Counted from the stretch's first letter, positions 7,691-16,356 are shown. The stretch: DNA of 42,087 nucleotides from Nitrospirota bacterium (GCA_026387615.1 JAPLLI010000042.1:1-42087), one strand, 5' to 3'. Numbers and translations are program-made. Notes: generated by a model not told the origin, from the sequence alone.

Positions 7691-8290
7691 ATGGGTAGTC
7701 GCATCTCGATATTCGCCACTCTCGCCATCACTGTTGTGTTCGCCGGCCTTTCAGGCTGCGGCTACAACGATCTTCAGGGGTTAGACGAAGACACCAAGGC
7801 CGCCTGGAGCGAAGTGGTCAATCAGTATCAGCGGCGGGCCGATCTGATCACGAACCTGGTGGCCACCGTCAAAGGCTATGCGGCACATGAGCAGGAGACG
7901 CTCGAAGGGGTCGTGCAGGCGCGTGCGCAAGCCACGGGGATTCAAGTGACGCCTGACACGTTAAAAGACCCAGCTGCGTTTGAGCAGTTTCAGAAGGCGC
8001 AAGCCAGCCTCACCACGTCGTTAGGGCGCCTCATCGCCATCGCAGAGAATTACCCGAATTTAAAGGCGGACCAGAACTTTCGTGATCTTCAGAGTCAACT
8101 CGAAGGGACGGAGAATCGCATTGCCGTCGCGCGCAAGCGCTATATCGAGAAAGTGGCGGAATATAACAAAGGCGTTCGTTACTTCCCCACGAACCTGACG
8201 GCCAAGTTCCTCCTCCATCTGGAAGAGAAGCCGAACTTTACCGTGGCGGATGAGAAGGCTGTGGCCAAGCCGCCAGAGGTGAAATTTTAG
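7691..8290 (+). CDS. lemA: LemA-family lipoprotein
   Basis: A 199-aa LemA-family protein. The N-terminus has a lipoprotein signal with lipobox LSGC (Cys about residue 23), so it is probably membrane-anchored in the periplasm. The LemA domain is recognisable by the long helices around LDEDTKAAWSEVVNQYQRRA and by the YNKGVRYFPTNL segment near the C-terminus. The GAAGGAGGACGACC ribosome site directly precedes the ATG. Family members are commonly encoded beside TPM-domain proteins, as here (two TPM genes follow). The biochemical role of the pair is not settled. Confidence 0.92.
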   Translation: MGSRISIFATLAITVVFAGLSGCGYNDLQGLDEDTKAAWSEVVNQYQRRADLITNLVATVKGYAAHEQETLEGVVQARAQATGIQVTPDTLKDPAAFEQFQKAQASLTTSLGRLIAIAENYPNLKADQNFRDLQSQLEGTENRIAVARKRYIEKVAEYNKGVRYFPTNLTAKFLLHLEEKPNFTVADEKAVAKPPEVKF

Positions 8291-8291
8291 C

Positions 8292-8545
8292 AGGATGCTG
8301 AAAAATCCTGCCAGCAGGGGGGAGATGGCCCGATGAGTCCCCTGTGCTCGCGCAACGCGCGCCCTCGGACGGGTGAGGAGGGGAGCAGCCAGGCACCCTC
8401 CTTGCTCGCAGAACGCGCACGATGAAACGGTGCTCGTTCGATGCGCGCAGTAGAGGGCAACCTTGGCCACTCCCCTGAAGGGATATGGCGGGAGGGACGG
8501 GGAGCCCTCGTGGGACGCGCGCAGAGGGGGACTTATCGGGCCATC
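8292..8545. repeat. Large palindromic intergenic repeat between lemA and the TPM gene
   Basis: Outer arms at 8324-8342 and 8527-8545 match as a 19-nt inverted repeat with one mismatch. The element starts right after the lemA stop with AGGATGCTGAAAAATCCT and contains inner words such as CGCAGAACGCGCACGATG and GTTCGATGCGCGCAG (8402-8452). It carries no ribosome site or protein-like frame. It resembles palindromic repeats I associate with Nitrospira genomes; the family name is not established here. It separates genes that otherwise look like one operon. Confidence 0.6.
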
Positions 8546-8618
8546 AGCGCAACGTAACCCAACAATCGTAGAAGACCATCGCTTCTGTGGCTTTGCCGGA
8601 TGGCTGATTGGATCGAGG

Positions 8619-9509
8619 TTGAAGAACAGAATTCGACAGCAGTCTGTTGGTTTCATCCTTGCTTGTATCTTGTCTCTAGTCTCGGCCCTCACCTCTCCGT
8701 CCTTCGCGCTCGATGTGCCTGCACTCACGGGCCACATCGTGGATCTGGCGCAGGTGTTGCCGGCCGATGTCGCAACCTCTCTCACCAATGATCTTGAAGC
8801 CCACGAGACGAAAACCAGCAATCAAGTTGCCGTCCTGATTCTGCCCTCACTTGACGGCGAACCGATCGAGTCCTTTTCTCATCGCGTCGGCACGACCTGG
8901 AAGCTTGGGCAGAAGGGGACCGATAACGGCGTGCTATTGCTCATCGCTCTGCGCGAGCGCAAGGTCCGTATCGAAGTGGGCTATGGCCTCGAAGGCACCT
9001 TGACGGACCTCCGCACCGCCCACATCATTCGACAGGAGATCGTGCCGCGGTTTCGAAGCGGAGATCTGTCGGGCGGTATCGCCGCCGGGGTCCGGGCCAT
9101 TCTGGGCACGATCGAAGGCACGTATCAGGCAGAAGACGTGTTGTCAGGTCACGCTCGTTCAGGCCAGGAACCGACCGGCTTGCAGTTTTTGATTGTGGGG
9201 ATCGTGGTCGGAACTTTGGCCGGCCTCATTCTGAGCCATGGCCTGCAACGTACCCGCGCGCTACTTGGAGGTTTGCTCGCCTTCTTCGTCGCGCAGTCCG
9301 CGGGCGTGGGGCTGGGTCTTGTGGCAGCCGGCGTGACGGCTTTGTTACTGTGGCTGATCCTGCTAGCGAGCCGGGGCCAGGGCGGCGGGTGGGGCGAGGG
9401 GTTCATGATGGGACCGGGCGGCGGGTTCGGCGGTTCATTTGGCGGAGGCGGAGGATTCAGTGGCGGGGGCGGCGACTTCGGCGGAGGCGGCGCCTCGGGA
9501 GATTGGTAG
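8619..9509 (+). CDS. TPM-domain (YgcG-like) secreted protein with Gly-rich tail
   Basis: A 296-aa protein with a signal peptide (about 1-30, basic KNRIR start, cleavage after SFA), a TPM domain (about 32-165; VDLAQVLP, QVAVLILPSLDGEPIE, DNGVLLLIALRERKVRIEVG, YGLEGTLTD), membrane helices at about 190-245, and a low-complexity Gly-rich tail of GGGF repeats. TPM proteins include phosphatase-like and photosystem-maintenance proteins; the substrate here is unknown. TTG 8619 is chosen as the start because it gives a perfect signal peptide and lies after the palindromic repeat; the frame is open back to 8463 through that repeat. The stop abuts the next TPM gene. Confidence 0.87.
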   Translation: MKNRIRQQSVGFILACILSLVSALTSPSFALDVPALTGHIVDLAQVLPADVATSLTNDLEAHETKTSNQVAVLILPSLDGEPIESFSHRVGTTWKLGQKGTDNGVLLLIALRERKVRIEVGYGLEGTLTDLRTAHIIRQEIVPRFRSGDLSGGIAAGVRAILGTIEGTYQAEDVLSGHARSGQEPTGLQFLIVGIVVGTLAGLILSHGLQRTRALLGGLLAFFVAQSAGVGLGLVAAGVTALLLWLILLASRGQGGGWGEGFMMGPGGGFGGSFGGGGGFSGGGGDFGGGGASGDW

Positions 9510-10157
9510 ATGAAACAGTTCACGGACGCAGAGCGGGAACGGATTAGACAGGCGGTTCAAGAGGCTGAGTTGGCCACGAAGGGCGAGATTGTGCCGATGA
9601 TCGTCCCGGCCTCGGCCCTGTATCGCGAAGCAGGCTATCGAACGGGGCTCATTTTTGCCCTGCTGGCGCTGGCGCTCTTCCTGACGGCGGAGCGCGACTG
9701 GCTGTCCTGGGGCTGGCATGCGGGCAATGCTGGCTGGCTGCTGTTGGCAGTCGTGATCGCCTATGGGCTTGGGCAATGGCTTGGCAGGATTCCGCTGGTC
9801 ATCCGTCTCGTCACGTCCCGCGAGCGGCTGGCGCACAAAGTGGCCCTGCGCGCCGAGCAGGCTTTCTACAAACATGGGCTACACCACACGCAAGGTCGTA
9901 CGGGCGTCCTGATTCTCGTGTCGTTGCTGGAACGGCGGGTGCATGTTCTGGCGGATAAGGGCCTCAACGACCGTGTCCCGGCCGGTACATGGGAGGGACT
10001 GGTCGAGGGGATCACCGAGGGCATCAGAGCCGGACAAGCGATCGATTCCCTCTGTGCGGCGATTGCGACATGTGGAGTCCTTCTCGCGCAGGTCAGTCCT
10101 GCCGGTTCCGGCGACAACCCCAACGAATTGTCCGATTCGTTGATTCAGGAATCATAA
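9510..10157 (+). CDS. TPM-domain membrane protein
   Basis: A 215-aa protein whose ATG directly follows the stop of the preceding TPM gene, so translation is probably coupled. It opens with a short TPM-like segment (FTDAERERIRQAVQEAE, then TKGEIVPMIV), has two membrane helices (about 44-60 and 68-88), and then the remainder of a TPM domain (LERRVHVLADKGLND, about 130-150). The domain is thus interrupted by the membrane hairpin. With lemA and the Gly-rich TPM protein it forms a three-gene membrane-associated unit. The molecular function is unknown. Confidence 0.85.
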   Translation: MKQFTDAERERIRQAVQEAELATKGEIVPMIVPASALYREAGYRTGLIFALLALALFLTAERDWLSWGWHAGNAGWLLLAVVIAYGLGQWLGRIPLVIRLVTSRERLAHKVALRAEQAFYKHGLHHTQGRTGVLILVSLLERRVHVLADKGLNDRVPAGTWEGLVEGITEGIRAGQAIDSLCAAIATCGVLLAQVSPAGSGDNPNELSDSLIQES

Positions 10158-10170
10158 TCATCGGCTTGAT

Positions 10171-10199
10171 AGACTGCCCGTCGTCGTTCCGCTAGAATC
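10171..10199 (+). promoter_or_regulatory. Promoter of murJ, probably leaderless
   Basis: TAGACT (10171-10176), a 17-nt spacer and TAGAAT (10194-10199). The murJ ATG is at 10207, only seven bases past the -10, and no ribosome site fits in that space. Transcription would start at or next to the ATG. Confidence 0.5.
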
Positions 10200-10206
10200 C
10201 CGATCC

Positions 10207-11823
10207 ATGGCCGATCCTACGGTGGTGTCCCCAGCTCCCATGACTGCGCAGGACGAGACTCGCTCGGTGGTCAAAGCGGCCGGCGTGATCGGCCTGGCTA
10301 CCTTCTCCAGCCGCATCCTCGGGTTCATCCGCGATATGGTCTTGGCGGGCCTGTTTGGCGCGACGCCAGCGGCAGATGCCTTTTTCGTCGCCTATCGCGT
10401 GCCCAATCTGCTGCGCGAGTTATTTGCGGAAGGATCGATGTCCTCCGCCTTCATTCCGGTCTTCACGGAATATCAAACGCTGAAATCAAAACGAGACGCG
10501 TGGGAACTGGCAAGCGCCGTGTTTACCACTCTGCTCACAATCGTGACCGGCATCACGATTCTGGGTATTGTCGGCGCCTCCGGAATCGTCTGGCTTCTGG
10601 CGCCGGGGTTTCATGAGGATCCGGCGAAGCTGGGCATGACCTCGTTGCTCACGCAGATCATGTTCCCCTATCTGATCTTTATCAGCCTGGCCGCCCTGGC
10701 CATGGGTATTTTAAATTCCATGCGCGCCTTCGCGGCGCCGGCTTTCTCGCCGGTGTTCTTCAATATCGTGATTATTGGTTGTGCGTGGTTTCTGTCGCCT
10801 GTGATGTCGGAGCCCATTCTTGGCGTGGCGATCGGGGTCGTGGCGGGAGGGATGGCGCAGTTTGCCATGCAGTTGCCGGGTTTGCAGCGGCGCGGCATGT
10901 TGTTCGGATTCCGGTTCGAGCCGGGCCATCCTGGCGTGAGGAGGATCGGCCGGCTGATGGTGCCCTCGCTCCTCGGCCTCTCCGTGACGCAGATCAACAT
11001 TACCGTCAGTACGATCCTCGCATCGTTCTTTGCGGGCGGGCCGACCTATCTTTTTTACGGGATGCGGTTGATTCAGTTTCCGCTCGGAATTTTCGGCGTG
11101 GCATTGGCCACAGCCATTTTGCCGACCCTCTCGGCGCAGGCGGCGCGCGGGGCCCTGGATGAATTGCGCACGACGGTGGGCTTCGGGCTGCGCATGATCC
11201 TCTTCATCATCCTGCCGGCGATGCTGGGCCTGATTCTTTTGCGTCAGCCGATCGTCCATCTGTTCTTTGAGCACGGGACCTTTACCTCGCACGATACGGC
11301 CGAGACAGCCTTGGCGGTACTGTGTTATGCCGTCGGCCTCTGGGCCTTTGGAGGCGTCCGCATCATTGTGTCGGCCTTCTACTCGCTGCAAGACACGCGG
11401 ACGCCGGCCATTGCCGCGGCGATCGCCGTGGCATCCAACCTCGCCTTCTCGCTTTTGCTGATGGCCTCGCTTGGCGCGGCCGGTCTGGCTCTGGCCACGG
11501 CTCTGGCGGCGATGGTGAACGGAGGCATCCTGGTCGCGGTGTTGCATCGCCGGTTGGGCGGCATCGAGTGGGGCTCTGTGGGCCGGTCGTCGCTGCGGGT
11601 GCTTGTCGCCTCCGTGCCCCTGGTCCTGGTCTGTGCCTGGGTGGCAGCGGCGCAGATCTGGACTCATCCCGGTGAATGGACGGCGAAGTCGGTCATGCTG
11701 TTCGTGGCGATCGGAATGAGCGTGAGCGGCTATCTGGGCGTCCATGTCTTGTTGGGGTCAGAGGAGCTCGGTTTAGTATGGGGCATGGTGCGGAAGAAAC
11801 TGGGCCGAGTCATCGGCCGGTGA
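10207..11823 (+). CDS. murJ: Lipid II flippase MurJ (MviN)
   Basis: A 538-aa polytopic inner-membrane protein of the MOP superfamily that flips lipid II across the membrane for peptidoglycan synthesis. The N-terminus carries the family block (SRILGFIRDMVLAGLFG, then ADAFFVAYRVPNLLRELFAEGSMSSAF), with about fourteen hydrophobic helices to the C-terminus. The length matches MurJ (510-550 aa). There is no ribosome site; a TAGAAT box seven bases upstream suggests a leaderless mRNA. ogt follows eight bases after the stop and is probably co-transcribed. Confidence 0.95.
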   Translation: MADPTVVSPAPMTAQDETRSVVKAAGVIGLATFSSRILGFIRDMVLAGLFGATPAADAFFVAYRVPNLLRELFAEGSMSSAFIPVFTEYQTLKSKRDAWELASAVFTTLLTIVTGITILGIVGASGIVWLLAPGFHEDPAKLGMTSLLTQIMFPYLIFISLAALAMGILNSMRAFAAPAFSPVFFNIVIIGCAWFLSPVMSEPILGVAIGVVAGGMAQFAMQLPGLQRRGMLFGFRFEPGHPGVRRIGRLMVPSLLGLSVTQINITVSTILASFFAGGPTYLFYGMRLIQFPLGIFGVALATAILPTLSAQAARGALDELRTTVGFGLRMILFIILPAMLGLILLRQPIVHLFFEHGTFTSHDTAETALAVLCYAVGLWAFGGVRIIVSAFYSLQDTRTPAIAAAIAVASNLAFSLLLMASLGAAGLALATALAAMVNGGILVAVLHRRLGGIEWGSVGRSSLRVLVASVPLVLVCAWVAAAQIWTHPGEWTAKSVMLFVAIGMSVSGYLGVHVLLGSEELGLVWGMVRKKLGRVIGR

Positions 11824-11831
11824 GGTCACTC

Positions 11832-12389
11832 ATGCGGCGGGGGATTATTTTCAAATCGCCATGGGGCTGGATGGCCCTGTCAGAAACGGCGAAGGGAATC
11901 GATGCCCTGGTGTTGCCGAAGACCTCGCGCCGGGCCGTGCTGTCCGAGCTGCGAGCAGGCTCGATCGCATTGCTGGGCGAGCAGGCCTCTCCACGATTGC
12001 GGGAGGCGCAGGCGCAATTGACCGACTATCTGGCGGGAACACGAACATCGTTCGATTTGCCGTTGGACCTGTCACGAGGGACCGGTTTTCAGCGGAAGGT
12101 TTGGCAAGCCCTTCGCCTGGTCTCCTATGGCAGGCTTCGATCCTATCAATGGGTGGCCCTCCGCGTGGGAGGGAGCCACTATGCCCGCGCCGTCGGCAAT
12201 GCCGTGGGAGCGAATCCGGTGCCGATCGTGATTCCGTGCCATCGGATCGTGGCGCATGATGGATCGCTCGGTGGATTCTCCGGCGGCTTGCCCACGAAAC
12301 GAAAACTGCTCACCCTCGAAGGGACTCTGGCGCAACTGAGACCGGCAAAAACTGATCGACGCTCAAGTCTGTCTTGTGAAGACCGATAG
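11832..12389 (+). CDS. ogt: Methylated-DNA-protein-cysteine methyltransferase
   Basis: A 185-aa suicide repair protein that transfers alkyl groups from O6-alkylguanine to its own Cys. The active site is IPCHRIV (Cys about residue 136), preceded by the helix-turn-helix region with the RAVGNAVGANP block and followed by GSLGGFSGGLPTKRKLL. The N-terminal half is the poorly conserved RNase-H-like domain; there is no Ada Zn domain. The start at 11832 has GAGG at 11822-11825, overlapping the murJ stop. A longer frame back to 11676 lies inside murJ and is not needed. Confidence 0.93.
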   Translation: MRRGIIFKSPWGWMALSETAKGIDALVLPKTSRRAVLSELRAGSIALLGEQASPRLREAQAQLTDYLAGTRTSFDLPLDLSRGTGFQRKVWQALRLVSYGRLRSYQWVALRVGGSHYARAVGNAVGANPVPIVIPCHRIVAHDGSLGGFSGGLPTKRKLLTLEGTLAQLRPAKTDRRSSLSCEDR

Positions 12390-12427
12390 AAGCATCAGGG
12401 GGAGCGATCGGCAAGTCGAGCCACATC

Positions 12428-12436
12428 TGCTATAAT
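12428..12436 (+). promoter_or_regulatory. Extended -10 promoter (TGCTATAAT)
   Basis: A perfect TATAAT at 12431-12436 preceded by TGC gives the extended -10 form. It lies 32 bases before the ATG at 12469. There is no clear -35, as is common for extended -10 promoters. Confidence 0.55.
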
Positions 12437-12468
12437 CACACCGTCTTCCGAAGATGTGAGAGGTGGAA

Positions 12469-13035
12469 ATGGGAACGCACGTTTCGCCACGGCATCCGCT
12501 TCGTCAGTTATTCGGCAGCCTGACCGAGAAAAGTTTCACGGAACATCTCGGGTGGCCCGACCCCAACGTCACGAACTACGTCTCCAATCTTCTCGTCGAC
12601 TTCACCCATACGGACCATCTGTACAAGATTAAGGATCAGCAAGACCGGCCGGTGGATACGGTCGTGGACCTCTTGTTTGAATCGGAAGTGTTGTTCGGCG
12701 CCCAGTCGATGGATCGGGAGCGGGACGTGCATCAGCACATCGGCGATTTTACGCTCTTCATGGCGGGTCTGTTCCCGGAATATCTGCGCCGCCTCAAGAC
12801 GAGCGGACTGATCTACCATAAGGATTTTCTCGTGGACTATATGAAGACGGGAAAGCGTTCCTATGGGATTGTCGCGCAAATGGCGGATAGCCCGTCAGGA
12901 GAAGAGCCCCCTCTGTTCCGGACCCTCTCCGACAACTTCGAGCTCTGCGTCACCGGTCTGGGGTTCGTGCGGTCAGATCTGGATCGTCTGAAAGATCCGG
13001 CATACCGGCAGGCCCGGGAGCTGCTTCTCAATTGA
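12469..13035 (+). CDS. Conserved-looking hypothetical protein, 188 aa
   Basis: I do not recognise a family. The 188-aa protein is soluble and mostly helical by composition, with an N-terminal segment around PLRQLFGSLTEKSF, an acidic middle, and aromatic and charged residues around HIGDFTLFMAGLFPEYLRRL. It has no signal peptide. The ATG at 12469 has AGAGG at the right distance, while the GTG two codons earlier overlaps that site. It has its own extended -10 promoter, and its stop overlaps the start of the isoaspartyl peptidase gene (TTGA), so the two are translationally coupled. A shared pathway is possible but not shown. Confidence 0.75.
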   Translation: MGTHVSPRHPLRQLFGSLTEKSFTEHLGWPDPNVTNYVSNLLVDFTHTDHLYKIKDQQDRPVDTVVDLLFESEVLFGAQSMDRERDVHQHIGDFTLFMAGLFPEYLRRLKTSGLIYHKDFLVDYMKTGKRSYGIVAQMADSPSGEEPPLFRTLSDNFELCVTGLGFVRSDLDRLKDPAYRQARELLLN

Positions 13036-13961
13036 TCAGCTCCCGTCCCGTCATTCTTGCCCACGGAGGCGCCGGGTCCAAACGGTTGACGCCGGCGCAG
13101 GCCACCTGCCTGGCCGATGCCTTGGTCATCGGCTATGCCATCCTGGAGCAGGGAGGCTCTGCCGTCATCGCCGTCGAATGTACGATCGGTCTCCTGGAAC
13201 AATCGGGTCTGTTCAATGCCGGTCGCGGCGCGAATCGTCAGCTGGACGGGGTGCAGCGGATGGACGCCTCGATCATGGAGGGGGAGCGCCTCGAAGCCGG
13301 AGCGGTTGCCTCAATCGAAGGGATTCTGCATCCGATTACGGCGGCTCGCCTGGTCATGGAAGAGACAGATCATGTCTTGCTCGTGGGACCCCAGGCCACG
13401 ACGTTTGCGCAGCATTATCAATTGGCACCGCTTTCTGGGGCGCGTTCACCTCGCCGGCATGCCGGTCGTTCTCCTGTCTCCGCTGCGGCCGCCAGGACGA
13501 TCGCGCTATATCGAGCGATGTTGAAATCGAAGCGGCCACAGAAAGATCTACATGGGACTGTTGGCGCAGTCGCGCTGGATCATTGTGGGACGGTGGCGGC
13601 AGGGGCCTCGACGGGAGGCGTTGACTCGATGTTGCCGGGGCGGGTGGGGGACAGTCCGCTCATCGGCTGCGGAGTCTACGCGGATAATCAGAGCGGCGCC
13701 GTGTCGATGACCGGTATCGGCGAAGGCATCATTCGTCTGGTGATGGCCAAGACCATCTGCGATCGTCTGGCGAGGGGGACGAGCCCTGCGGTCGCGGCTC
13801 GACAGGTGTTGCGCCTGCTCCTGTCTCGAATCAGCGGCTCAGCCGGGGCCTTAGTCCTTGCGCCGGACGGGCGATTTGTCATCCGGCATGTGACACCTCA
13901 TATGGCCGCCGGTTGGTGGAAGGGGATCGGTCGGCCGACTGTTCGAGATCGATTTCCCTGA
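13032..13961 (+). CDS. Isoaspartyl peptidase / L-asparaginase (Ntn hydrolase)
   Basis: A 309-aa type 2 asparaginase-fold enzyme. Members self-cleave before a Thr that becomes the N-terminal nucleophile, then hydrolyse isoaspartyl dipeptides or asparagine. Visible are HGGAG at the N-terminus, NAGRGANRQLDG, the cleavage site with HGTVGAVALD (Thr about residue 178), GASTGGVDSMLPGRVGDSP, and the ISGSAGALVL end. The TTG start overlaps the preceding stop codon. The sequence upstream of the Thr is Arg/Pro-rich, as expected for the variable linker. It converges with mtgA with only 43 bp between the stops. Confidence 0.9.
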   Translation: MISSRPVILAHGGAGSKRLTPAQATCLADALVIGYAILEQGGSAVIAVECTIGLLEQSGLFNAGRGANRQLDGVQRMDASIMEGERLEAGAVASIEGILHPITAARLVMEETDHVLLVGPQATTFAQHYQLAPLSGARSPRRHAGRSPVSAAAARTIALYRAMLKSKRPQKDLHGTVGAVALDHCGTVAAGASTGGVDSMLPGRVGDSPLIGCGVYADNQSGAVSMTGIGEGIIRLVMAKTICDRLARGTSPAVAARQVLRLLLSRISGSAGALVLAPDGRFVIRHVTPHMAAGWWKGIGRPTVRDRFP

Positions 13962-14004
13962 AAGGTTTGCTGCTTACCGGCCATAGCTGCGACCATCGGG
14001 TCTG

Positions 14005-14733
14005 TTACGGGGCGGGACGGGTAGCTCTCCGAGTGATCAGGTTGAGGATCCGGTCGTGGCGGCGAGTCAGGGCGGGCGTTTTCCGTATCGGGTCGTAGCG
14101 GCGCGGCGACGGCAGGATGGCTGCCAGCCAGGCCGCCTCGTCGGCTGTCAGATCCTGGGCGGACTTCTTGAAGTGATGGCGGGCCGCCGCTTCCGCGCCA
14201 TACACGCCCTCTCCCCATTCGGCAACGTTGAGATAGAGCTCGAGAATGCGCTCCTTCGTAAGCTGATGTTCGAGGGCGCGTGTGATCAGGGCTTCCCGTG
14301 CTTTTCGAAATAACGACCGATCGGATGAGAGATAGAGATTTTTGGCCAGCTGTTGCGTAATGGTGCTCCCGCCGCGTTTCAGCTCTCCGGCCTCAAGGTT
14401 ATACTTGGCGGCGTTCTTGATCCCTTCCCAGTCGAATCCTTCATGCGTAAAGAACGCGGCATCTTCCGCTGCCACAACCGCCTGGCGGAGGTGGGACGAG
14501 ATGCGTGAGAGCGGGACCCACACCCATTGACGTCCGACGGCGTGGCCTTGTGCCTCCGCCTGGGTCTGCCGCGCAGCCATCAGGGCTGTTACGGTGGGAT
14601 TGGTCGTGCGTAAGGTCGAAACGTTCGGCATGGTGAGCAGCCAGACGAACAGGATCGCTCCGATCGGGAGGCCGAGACCGATAATGAGGAAGGCCGCCAG
14701 GCGGTGGCGGGATTGTGAGGTTGACTTCCGCAT
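14005..14733 (-). CDS. mtgA: Monofunctional peptidoglycan glycosyltransferase
   Basis: A 242-aa GT51 enzyme that polymerises lipid II into glycan strands. One N-terminal membrane anchor (about 13-35) is followed by the GT51 motifs: the catalytic-Glu motif EDAAFFTHEGFDW, then GGSTITQQLAKNLYL, then RKAREALITRALEHQLTKERILELYLN and GVYGAEAAARHHF. There is no transpeptidase domain, so this is the monofunctional form. The length matches MtgA. It is divergent from engB (ATG 14808). With murJ it gives this region a cell-wall theme. Confidence 0.95.
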   Translation of the reverse strand: MRKSTSQSRHRLAAFLIIGLGLPIGAILFVWLLTMPNVSTLRTTNPTVTALMAARQTQAEAQGHAVGRQWVWVPLSRISSHLRQAVVAAEDAAFFTHEGFDWEGIKNAAKYNLEAGELKRGGSTITQQLAKNLYLSSDRSLFRKAREALITRALEHQLTKERILELYLNVAEWGEGVYGAEAAARHHFKKSAQDLTADEAAWLAAILPSPRRYDPIRKTPALTRRHDRILNLITRRATRPAP

Positions 14734-14807
14734 TAGAGGCTGCGTATCACAGAGGCGATGCGGTCTTGGGTTAATAACATGCTGTTCAATCGGTGGATGG
14801 GTAGGGT

Positions 14808-15404
14808 ATGAAAATTCTCAAGGCAGAGTTTATCAGAAGTTGTGCAGGGCCAGAACAGTTTCTGCGAGGTGAGCTTCCGGAAGTCGCCTTCATCGGGCGG
14901 TCGAACGTCGGCAAATCCTCGCTCATCAACTCCCTTCTGCAGCGCAAGGGGCTGGCCAAGGTGAGCCGCACCCCGGGAAAGACCCGCTTGGTCAACCTGT
15001 TTGAGGTCACCAGCGACGATCCGGGGTTGGCGCGATTCGTTCTGGTGGATTTGCCGGGGTATGGATATGCCCGGGTGTCGAAATCGTTGCGGGCGGAGTG
15101 GGCCCCGTTGATCGAACAGTATCTTGACGGTAGCGAACAGCTGCGCGCCGTGGTGGTTCTGGTGGAAAGCCGGGTGTTGAGCGAGCAGGATCGGGAGACG
15201 ATCGCCTGGCTGTTGTCCGTCGGACGCCCGCCCATTGTGGTGGCGACCAAAGTCGATAAGTTAAAAATGAGCGAGCGAATCAGCGCGCTTCGCCGGTTGC
15301 AGGAAGGCCTGGGGTTGGACGAAGCGCTGATTCCTTACTCTTCGTCGACGGGCGAGGGGCGGGACCGGTTGTGGGGAGCGCTGAAAGAGCGGATTCAAAC
15401 TTGA
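14808..15404 (+). CDS. engB: Ribosome biogenesis GTPase EngB/YsxC
   Basis: A 198-aa TRAFAC-class GTPase needed for 50S subunit assembly. G1 is GRSNVGKSS (about residue 30), G2 includes the SRTPGKTR threonine, G3 is DLPGYGYARVSK, and G4 is TKVDKL. The length is typical (about 195-210 aa). The ribosome site is weak. Its last 125 bases are antisense to the 3' end of the convergent surA-like gene, an unusually deep convergent overlap for two real genes. Confidence 0.95.
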   Translation: MKILKAEFIRSCAGPEQFLRGELPEVAFIGRSNVGKSSLINSLLQRKGLAKVSRTPGKTRLVNLFEVTSDDPGLARFVLVDLPGYGYARVSKSLRAEWAPLIEQYLDGSEQLRAVVVLVESRVLSEQDRETIAWLLSVGRPPIVVATKVDKLKMSERISALRRLQEGLGLDEALIPYSSSTGEGRDRLWGALKERIQT

Positions 15405-16356
15405 TCTCGATATAGGCTTTGTTCTTGAGGTCTGCCAGCCACTCTTGAAAGACGTCCTCGCTTTTTCGTTGGAAGACGAGTCCCTGGATTTCAATGCGGA
15501 CCTCCTCAAGCGGCCGAAACTGTTTCGGTTGTTTGTCTTCCAGGTGAACGATATGGAAGCCCTCGGGCGTTTCGATCGTATCGGAGATGCCGCCCGGCAC
15601 GAGCTTCGCGATGGCTCGTTCAATGCCCGGCAAGAGTTCTCCCTGCCGCACCAGGCCGAGTCGCCCTCCGTGTGAGGCGGTCGGTCCATCGGAAAAGCGC
15701 AGCGCCAGATCTTCAAAGGACTCCCCGCGTTTGAGCAGAGCCGTGATCTCCGCTACTTTGGCCTTGGCCTCAGCCGTATCCTCAGGTGAGCGAGGCTTGA
15801 TCAAAATCTGGCTGAGCGTGTATTCCTCCGGGAGCGCAAACCGGTCGCGGTGCTCCTGGAAGTAGCGTTTGATGTCGGAGTCTGAGACCATGACCCCGCT
15901 CCGTACCTCCCGGTCGACGACCTTGAGTAGCGTGAGTTGTTCCCGGACATTTTTGAGGTTGGCCGGGTTCGTCTCGTCGATCTTTTCCCCCTGTTGTTTC
16001 ATCTGTTGCAGCGCTTGCCGGACCTCCTGGTCGGTCACGTCGATGCCTCTAGCTTTGGCTTCCTGGAGCTGTAACGTACGCTCGATCATCGACGTCAGCG
16101 CCATGAATTCCGCCGTCTTGAGCCGGCGCGTGAGGGCCTCTCCGCGATATTCCTTTTGAATCCGTGCTCGCTCCGGGGCCAGGTCCCGTTTGATCTCGGA
16201 CAGCATGATGAGGTCCGAGTTGACGATCGCGACGATCCGGTCTTGCATTTGCGCCGCGGAAAGAAGCGAGGCCTGCGCGATCAGCACGAGCAGGAAGACG
16301 ACCATGCGTGACAGTCGGGACAAGGTCATGGTGATGAGTGGACGGAGCATAATCAT
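15280..16356 (-). CDS. SurA-like periplasmic chaperone / parvulin PPIase
   Basis: A protein of about 358 aa with an N-terminal signal segment (hydrophobic run FLLVLIAQASLLSA), a SurA N-terminal chaperone domain (DRIVAIVNSDLIMLSEIKRD), and a parvulin domain (about 180-275) with the signature FSDGPTASHGGRLGLVRQGEL. It would escort outer-membrane proteins through the periplasm and isomerise prolyl bonds. It is shorter than E. coli SurA, having one parvulin repeat. Several Met codons (16356, 16350, 16329, 16305) are possible starts and none has a strong ribosome site. The last 40 residues, Pro/Thr/Ser-rich, are encoded antisense to engB. It is the last gene of the rfaE2-mfd-ppiC unit. Confidence 0.88.
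   Translation of the reverse strand: MIMLRPLITMTLSRLSRMVVFLLVLIAQASLLSAAQMQDRIVAIVNSDLIMLSEIKRDLAPERARIQKEYRGEALTRRLKTAEFMALTSMIERTLQLQEAKARGIDVTDQEVRQALQQMKQQGEKIDETNPANLKNVREQLTLLKVVDREVRSGVMVSDSDIKRYFQEHRDRFALPEEYTLSQILIKPRSPEDTAEAKAKVAEITALLKRGESFEDLALRFSDGPTASHGGRLGLVRQGELLPGIERAIAKLVPGGISDTIETPEGFHIVHLEDKQPKQFRPLEEVRIEIQGLVFQRKSEDVFQEWLADLKNKAYIEIKFESALSALPTTGPAPRPSTKSKESALRPTPGLPATGEAR

Noticed and set aside
10711-11745. 344-codon reverse frame opposite murJ
   Set aside because: It is an antisense shadow with His/Arg/Gln bias; murJ motifs are on the plus strand.
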